Positions 57,129 to 64,000 of a stretch of DNA of 64,000 nucleotides are shown here, piece by piece. A model generated the notes under the pieces. The model saw nothing but the letters and a program-made list of their open reading frames with translations. It ran no database searches and was not told where the DNA came from. Made by a program: the position numbers and the translations under genes. Within the stretch, counting starts at the first letter, position 1. Each line of letters begins with the position of its first letter. The DNA is from Rhipidocladum racemiflorum (Eukaryota > Streptophyta > Magnoliopsida > Poales > Poaceae), in the NCBI GenBank assembly GCA_036346355.1, contig CM070583.1, positions 806,001 to 870,000 on the forward strand, read 5' to 3'.

Positions 57129-58892
57129 ATCCCCCTCGTGTTCCAAACATAGCCTAACAATGATATCGATGACATTAAATAATGCTGGTCCTGTGGGTAT
57201 ATATAAATAGTCGATCGATGATCCATGTACAAAGCATTGTAATCCAAAATAAGTATTTCCTTTATGTATTTACATTCAATTTTTTTTTAAAATTTTAAAA
57301 TATTGAGATTAACCAATTTACTAACTAGTTCAAACAAGTTTGAATTGAAAATCAAACTAAAGTTTCCTTTTTTAACGATAGTTTGATTGTAGTTTTGTGC
57401 TGATTTTATATATAAATCAGCAAACCATATGATGTAAATTCATTCAAATCTTTGAATTTGAGTATTTTTTTTCGAAGATGTGTTTTATTTGAATTGTTAT
57501 AGATAGGTACATACCCTAAAATATACCCCAATTTAGCTTAAAATAACGCATTTAAAATTATGATGCCCCATGGTGTCCCATTCCGAGTCACATTCCCCTT
57601 TGGTACATTGCCACGCAACCTACGCTAGACTCGTGTGGGCTCTGGCAATTGTTCCTAAGTCGAAACTATATTTCCCCCCCCTCCTTGTATATGTACAATA
57701 TTACATTTGAGATACAAAGTTTAACTTGTACACAGCGACGGCCGGGATTTTATGTACAACATTCACCCAAGTGCTCTCACCCAGACCTGGCGTCCCAAGT
57801 GTGAACCACCCATGCATCCCTTTATATATGGAAGTGTTCCTCCATGCCCACATCCTGCTTGATAAGATCGTAACACAGTTGTAACAAATAAATAATCACC
57901 TGCAGAGAATTGAAAACATTGTGATTTAGTATCGATTCAAGAGTAGCAAAGTTAAGCACGTTCCAGCCTACTGCCAAAGATCATATGAAGTAACATAGGC
58001 TCATCCGCTCATGTCGACCGATTGAGGAGCCAATGTTCGATACATTCAAATGAACAGCTGAATGGCAACCCAGCCACACTAATATGCACAACCCTGTTCG
58101 GAAGATTTGAATAAGCAAAAATAAAAAGGTAAAAGGCAGCCCACTGACAAATTGTACTAGGAAATTTAAGCCATAGGCAACGAGGGGGTCTCCCTGCATC
58201 CACACCCAAATAATATTCAACAGTAAGCATCCTCACCAAGCCTATCTCATAGAGTGATAGTTCCATCGGCGCAATATTACATTGCACTATCTGATAGAGT
58301 GGTAGTTCTAGAGTCCAGGAAATCCATACGGATGGTCCTTGCTGTTTCTCAATGACTTCTTATGTCATATTTCACGCATTCCATAATGTAATTGTAAACT
58401 GAAAATGCAGGGGAGTGGTAAGTTACTAAGTTGTCAATTCCCTCACTTTCCTTTTCGTGTCTTTCCCCCCTTTTTCTTATTCTAAATCAGCAAGTTCCTG
58501 ACCAAGTTAAATCACAGCTAGAACCAGGCGGAAACAAGTACAATAGCAGAATCGAGAAACTCGGCTCAAGATGCTGTTTGAAAGTTGAAACAATGGACAC
58601 AAATAATAAAGCAATAGCTATACAGTTAGCAGTCAGAAGAAATTTAGAGGCAAGAAGTAGAGCAATATAAAACTGCATATGTGATACAGAACAGAATTTT
58701 TTTTCTATTCAACAAATCATATACGTCATCAAGGGGTTTTCCAACTAATACTGAGCAAATGAAACTTCTCATTCAACAATCAAAGACGACAAACCTATGT
58801 ATGTACCGCCAGAACCCACAAACCATCCCATAGTACTACATGAAGAATGCTTGAAAAGAAATGAGAAGAATACACTCACAGTCGACGTATCA
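57129..58892 (-). other. Intergenic DNA and probable 3' UTR of the SGR2-like gene
   Basis: Contains the inverted partner of the 53160-53345 repeat (57285-57480). The right part, up to 58892, likely holds the 3' UTR of the SGR2-like gene. No further coding sequence is recognised. Confidence 0.4.
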
Positions 58893-61800
58893 TCAAGAGG
58901 CCTCGCAGTTAACATCATTCTCCATTTTTCTAGAATAAGTCCTCACTTTTCTGGAGAACTCCTTAACTAATGAATTATCTGAAAATGTCAAGGGAGTGTC
59001 TTCAGCAATTGGGTCCCTCACATAAAATAGTCTAACAGGCGCCCTTTCAATTTCATCAGTTGGGGGTTCTTCAGGTATATCACGGTACAAATGTTTGAGA
59101 ATGAAGAGAGCAGTATCATGATCTCGCCAATAGTTGCTACAGGAATTGATACAAAGGCCGGTTAAATTGTGAAATAGACATGGGAAAAACAATTAGCGAA
59201 TCAACTGAAATGGTTATTGAACTCACGTATGAGATCCCAGTGCAGATAGATATGGGTGTTGAAATGTTTTCTCCTGCAATTAGATCATTATTAAAACAGT
59301 AAACTTCAAACTATTTGTACTAATTGCAAAAGCATACAAGAACAGCTAAGGCAAAAAATAAAAATAAAAATAAAAAGAGGGGAAAGTGGGTCATGTTGAG
59401 TGTTGATAACAGGGTTCGCAATCCTGGCAGTAACCACCAAACTGGTGGGGACTGGGGAACTAGCCAGTTCTTGGCTTGTCTGTGAGGACCTGATTTCCAA
59501 ACCTGAAGTCCTCAACTAGTATTTTCTGAGAACCCTGGTTGAGAACTAAGAACACAATGGGGTGTGAATCTCTAAGATACAACACCGTTCATACCAAAGC
59601 ATTGCATGCTAGTATGCTACTTTTCACATGCACAGCAGAGTGCATTATTTTTAATGCCTATACTTACACCAATATAGAGAGTAAAAATTGAGTTTGCTTT
59701 ACATGCAAAAGCTTAATCACCTGAAGTACATGATCAATTCGACCATCCGGTGAACCTGTCAACCTTTCCATCATCATGGAACCATATGATCTCTCTTTCT
59801 CCTTAGTACTCTCACCATCCTCTAAATGAACAAAAAAATAGCCTGAATGTTGCTTGTTTGTTACTTGCAATGTGTAGAAGATAATAATAATAAAAATATA
59901 TCCATACCTTCTGTTTCATTTCTGCTCAGTGAAAGCAAAGCAGCTACAGCTTTATCCTAAACAGAAGAAAAAAAAAGGAGGCAAACATACCAACTCATTA
60001 AGCAAAAGCTATGTTAATAGTTTTCTTTCTAGACCATTCACAAGTGTAAAAGGTAAGGTACTGGTTAATGTATCAAAGGCCACCAAATCATTGCTTTTAA
60101 ACGTTAAGCACTAAATTAACATAACAATTGTGTAAAAAAGAACAAACCTTCAATGACTTGAATTGACGGGCAATTGCTTGAGAACGTGCAGCAACATCTT
60201 CGGTGAACTCCTGCATGACATATCAACCCAAATCAGGTAAATAAGAGGCAAAACCCTGTTGAGTAAATGTAGGGACATGCTCCAAGAGCTGTTAGTTAAA
60301 ATGACATACAACCCACCTGCATTCCTACATGTATCCTCTTTCCGCCTCTATGGTAGGGTACAATGACAGGGCGCTTGTTTACATAATCTTCACATACAAG
60401 TGGTTCAACTCTGTATAAAAGCCCACCTAGATTCATGTGACATGTTCCTCACTTTGCAACAGATAAGAGCATTCTCTTCCAGTACAATAAAGAAACATAT
60501 ATAAAAGTGATGTAGCTTATGCACCATGCTAATTCATACCAGATTAGCATTATTTAGTTCCATTGTGGTATTGTATATCATCAGCTCTCTAAACATGTAG
60601 TAAAAAAAATAATATATGTAAGAAAGCTACAAACCTGTATGCTACAGGATCAAAAGGATGAAAAATATTGAACATCTGCCGGCAGCATGGCATCTCTTCA
60701 ACTATGTTCTCATCTTGCCAATAATCTTGCCCCCCGCCTTTAGAAGAGGTTATAAAGTCCAGAAATTAGACAATAAATCATTGACTGCCAATTGCCAGGA
60801 GCAATTACAAATCATGGAAACAATGAACAAATGCTGAGAGCAATAGCTAAATAGAGAATGAATGCTAATAATGACTTCACAAACAGGTGCCACTAGATGG
60901 ACATCATCCATCGCAATACAGTAATTGCGACACCTCACTTTATCCATTTAAAAGGAACTTCTGACTTTAATTTGTCCAAAAGAAACACGCTCTGAAAACT
61001 TTGTAGGCATTGCAGGAGCAAGACAACATTTGATGAATTGACAAGAAGTGTGAATGATTCTTATAACTTTGTAAGTAGTTTTTCACCCATTTCACTGGTC
61101 ATTGTTTCTTCCATCCTGAACAGATAATATTTGGTCTTCTTCTAACAGCTATTAAATGAATTTGTATCAAAATACTAAAAGTCTTGTAACATAGCACTAA
61201 TACTCGAGCAGGTAGTTGAAATAATTGGTGGTAACAATGCTAAAATACTAGATATAACTTTATTTATAAGAATAAGAATAGTATGGAAAATTATCTAAAC
61301 TGAAAACAGATAAAAAGCATCAACACTGGTGTAAAGCAAAGCAGACATCAAAAAAGGTTGGTTGTTGTTTATCAGCCAAAGGTTCCATACCAATACCAAT
61401 ACGAACATTCCGCAGGGACAGAAAGACTCCCAAGGGGGATCCAACAGCGAAGAATGTGTCAACCTGAATATCCAAAAATGACGTTGATGGCATAAAAACA
61501 ACCAAAAGTAAACAGATTAGTGAACAGTATATCGGGACAGATTACCTTAAAATTTAGTCTAGTGTATCTGATGTGCGGTGTGTACGACTGACTTGTGCTG
61601 CCTTGCCCTGTGCAAAGTTTGCCTGATGACAGGCTCAATGTATGATTGGCATCTTTACCTGTAAATACACATAAATATCTGAATAAACTTCAAAAAGGCA
61701 AACATACCAAGTCTTCAAAGAGATGTCACGGACCAAAAGCATCCAGTTACCTTGATGAAACTCAACACCATCAGTCACTAAATCATTTTGTTGTTCGAGT

Positions 61801-63852
61801 TGTGCTAATCTAGCTTTAAGACACTTCACCTGCAGTAAAGACAGAAATACAGGCATCAATTTGATATGTGAGTTTACCTTGCACTGAGCCTTGATCCAAG
61901 ATAACACTGCAAATTTTGGGTTTTGAAATGAGTTCTTAAGTCTTTCTTGAATATATTTCTGTCGACCATCTCTCAAGGCAATCAACAATTTGTAAGCCTT
62001 CTTATGAAGTTAGATAAATCCTAGATGATAAGCACATCAAAGATTAAATTAATTCACACCTCTTCTTCTAATGATGAGATCAATTCGTCTTTGTCAAGGA
62101 CTTCTTCATGGACTTCCTCAGCAGATCTTGAAACGCCACACCCGTCAGCATCTTTTCTGCTTACGGATGAAGTAGTCCCTTCTTCAGTATATGTCATTTG
62201 ATGATTCTGGACCTGATTTTTTACTTCAATTTGTTCCCCATACATTGGAATTGGCGATGCAACTGCAAGTGTGCCATTATTGTTTGGTGAATTTTCAAGC
62301 AGACATGACAGAAGGGTGTTATCTGTAAGTGAAGGATCAGTTCTGGTGCTACCTTCATCAACTACACCATTCACATTATCGGCACAAGAATGTCTTGAAG
62401 TTGACAAAGCATCATGCTCATGTACAGCAACCTTGTTGGGTGGTTTTACTATTTTACCTTCATCAGGCGAAACTTTCATATTCACATAATCTGTTGGAAA
62501 TGGGGTGGAAAGGTGTTCTTGATGGCAAAGTATGTCATAAGATAGAACACTTCCTAACGAGTGGCCGTATAATGAAACCTGCAAAAAGAAAGAAGGCAAA
62601 GGTTTCTTGTTTAACCATTACAAAAGTGCAACAGTAAAAAATTTTATGAAAAGAGTTATAGACTGCAAACCTTTCCACTGTAACCAGGATTTCTCTTTAG
62701 AAACTTCATGTACAATCTGTTCAACTGGTTTGAGACCTGTTATAAAGTTAAAGTAGCAATTTATCATAAGGAGTTAAACAATGCATTCGTCATTAAGGTC
62801 AAAATTTTCACACAGTACACAAAATAGCACACAACCAATCAAAGTTCCTTATATGCACCTAAAGAGGATAATTCGAGCAGTAAGATGGGTGTCATGGACT
62901 TACAATAGTGGATCTTGAGAATTATTTTGACTAAACAGACTTTTAGTGCTAAAGGAGGATAGAAATGGGAAAAAAAGGAGGTTATTTGGCAATCAATCTG
63001 AGGAGCGCTGGATAAGGTCTTGTTGAGTTCAGGTTGTATGGATAAGAGTAATGGATATGGCAAAGTAATAAAAGCGTTCCAATTTGAATTTTGAACCCTA
63101 TGCATGCATATCAATTAATCAAAGGAAACGGGTAACAAATGGAATAAATCAATTAGAAATCTGATTTTTGTATCAATAAGGAAGGAGTGCGACAAATAAA
63201 AAAAACTCAGTGGTTGTTTTATATCTGAATATTCCTAGAAAAATCATCAGCAGTCTAGTAGTTCCATGCAGTGTTACTCGAACACCCATGTCCAAACAAA
63301 TTTGCCGAATCGGATACCTCGAATCCGAGTCGGATTCCGACACCTGTGTCCAATTCCATGTAGCATTTCCCGTGTCCAATTTTTTTTTTTGCCGAATTGG
63401 GCACCCGAATCCGAGTCGGATTCTGACTCTCGTGTCTGTGTCCAAGTAACATTAGTTCTATGGTTACATCATTTTTCATTCTCCTCCACCTCTCATGTGC
63501 CCACCCAATATGTGAACTTTGACTGGATCCATGTTCTATTCAGCTAATGCAGCAGTTCTTGAAGCAGAATACTACAATGGAAATAAACTTGATCTCTTGA
63601 TTTATCAATGGTTGAACAAGGACTACTAAAAAACCTAAAACCACCAAACAATATCAAGCAATCTGTATAAATGACTCATAATATTGTGAAAAAGAAAAAT
63701 ACCGAGTCAATTATATGCTGACAGTAGATAGGACTCATGTAATATAGAACATCATGAACTGTAGCGCCTAACGCTACCCGAAGACCTTTAACTCCATCCA
63801 GAGTGATTTTCTCAACCGTATGTTCACCACTGAGCTTCAAGCTTTTCCTCCA
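58893..63852 (-). CDS. SGR2: SGR2-like DDHD-domain phospholipase, 3' part (13 exons visible)
   Basis: Homologue of Arabidopsis SHOOT GRAVITROPISM 2, a phosphatidic-acid-preferring phospholipase A1-like protein of vacuolar membranes needed for amyloplast sedimentation. Visible exons on the minus strand: 63852-63703, 62736-62671, 62578-62060, 61829-61751, 61658-61546, 61463-61391, 60737-60635, 60410-60317, 60210-60148, 59956-59908, 59821-59721, 59273-59227, 59136-58893. All phases join cleanly and give the last 566 residues, about 60 percent of a family protein. The first visible exon has ATVHDVLYYMSPIYCQHI. Exon 3 has the lipase GxSxG motif in LYGHSLGSVLSYDI. A short coiled coil (LEEEVKCLKARLAQLEQQ) spans the next junction. 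The DDHD domain follows with FFAVGSPLGVFL, NIFHPFDPVAYRVEPL, GSPDGRIDHVLQ and NYWRDHDTALFILKHLY. The 5' exons lie beyond 64000. No frameshift is seen. Confidence 0.92.
59410..59537. mobile_element. Small hAT-like MITE in SGR2-like intron, 128 bp
   Basis: Begins CAGGGTTCGCAATCCTGG and ends GAGAACCCTG, with an inverted CAGGGTTC terminus. Flanks GTTGATAA (59402-59409) and GTTGAGAA (59538-59545) match at seven of eight positions. The interior has CCAAACTGGTGGGGACTGG-type short inverted repeats. Confidence 0.6.
63264..63456. mobile_element. MITE in SGR2-like intron with duplicated interior
   Basis: GTTACTCGAACACCCATGTCC on the left and GTGTCTGTGTCCAAGTAAC on the right are imperfect inverted repeats. 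Inside, CGAATCCGAGTCGGATTC occurs twice (about 63309 and 63406), as does GTGTCCAATT. It is non-coding and lies in the intron between the two rightmost exons seen here. The target duplication is unclear. Confidence 0.5.
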
Positions 63853-64000
63853 CTGCAATAATAAGCATCACTATTAAAAATAAAAGTTGCCAGTGAGATG
63901 CAGCCGGATGTCATATCATGATTAAGCAAAAATTCAACATGCTAATCTGTAACTGCACTATACTTCGCAATATAAACAGGCTACAATTTGTGGTGATTAA
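63853..64000 (-). other. SGR2-like gene intron, continuing past the window edge
   Basis: Intronic sequence upstream of the exon at 63703-63852. The acceptor TTATTGCAG precedes that exon. No further exon is recognisable in the last 148 bases. Confidence 0.6.

Noticed and set aside
61852..61988. Extra exon in the SGR2-like gene coding for ALRDGRQKYIQERL
   Set aside because: The exon pair 62060/61829 already joins in phase 0 across a conserved coiled coil. The extra frame has no family similarity and reads as intron.

Overview
This is a plant nuclear window, almost certainly from a grass. The genes are intron-rich, with GT-AG introns and one GC-AG intron, and the proteins are plant-specific or plant-type (phytolongin, plant Ku80, GT14 BC10-like enzyme, SGR2-type DDHD lipase). 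The intergenic DNA carries grass-style LTR retrotransposons, LINE tails and many MITEs. Species cannot be decided from the sequence alone. There is no bacterial-type operon, CRISPR array or viral genome.

Layout. 1-5.1 kb: gene-poor, with a hAT-like MITE, microsatellites and a 5'-truncated LINE tail. 5.7-6.45 kb (minus): intact single-exon phytolongin (longin-domain SNARE-like protein). 8.09-28.11 kb: one 20-kb insertion with the structure LTR-internal-LTR-internal-LTR, on the minus strand and flanked by a perfect 5-bp target duplication (ATGGG). It is a Copia-type, gag-only, non-autonomous retrotransposon array primed by initiator tRNA-Met. 28.1-31.8 kb: intergenic DNA with a stray copy of Ku80 exon 2 and nested PIF/Harbinger-like MITEs. 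31.8-38.6 kb (plus): complete 12-exon Ku80 gene coding for 688 residues, with an 806-bp hAT-like element in intron 6. 38.6-46.9 kb: intergenic, with an acyl-carrier-protein-like exon remnant, a long-inverted-repeat MITE, a SINE candidate, hAT-like elements and a MULE-type MITE. 46.95-48.80 kb (minus): complete two-exon GT14 (BC10-like) glycosyltransferase. 49.3-58.8 kb: repeat-rich DNA with foldback repeats, microsatellites, a second LINE tail, a GC-rich tandem duplication and a MITE. 58.9-63.85 kb (minus): the last 13 exons of an SGR2-like DDHD phospholipase whose 5' end lies beyond the right edge.

The four host genes do not form an obvious functional unit: SNARE-like trafficking, DNA double-strand-break repair, cell-wall glycosylation and phospholipid metabolism in gravitropism. 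The most unusual material is the 20-kb retrotransposon array. It carries a gag-only coding capacity, a tail of degenerate Gag repeats, and about 4.2 kb of non-coding internal DNA studded with primer-binding-site-like motifs in both orientations. Its copies disagree in a pattern concentrated at CNG/CCGG contexts.
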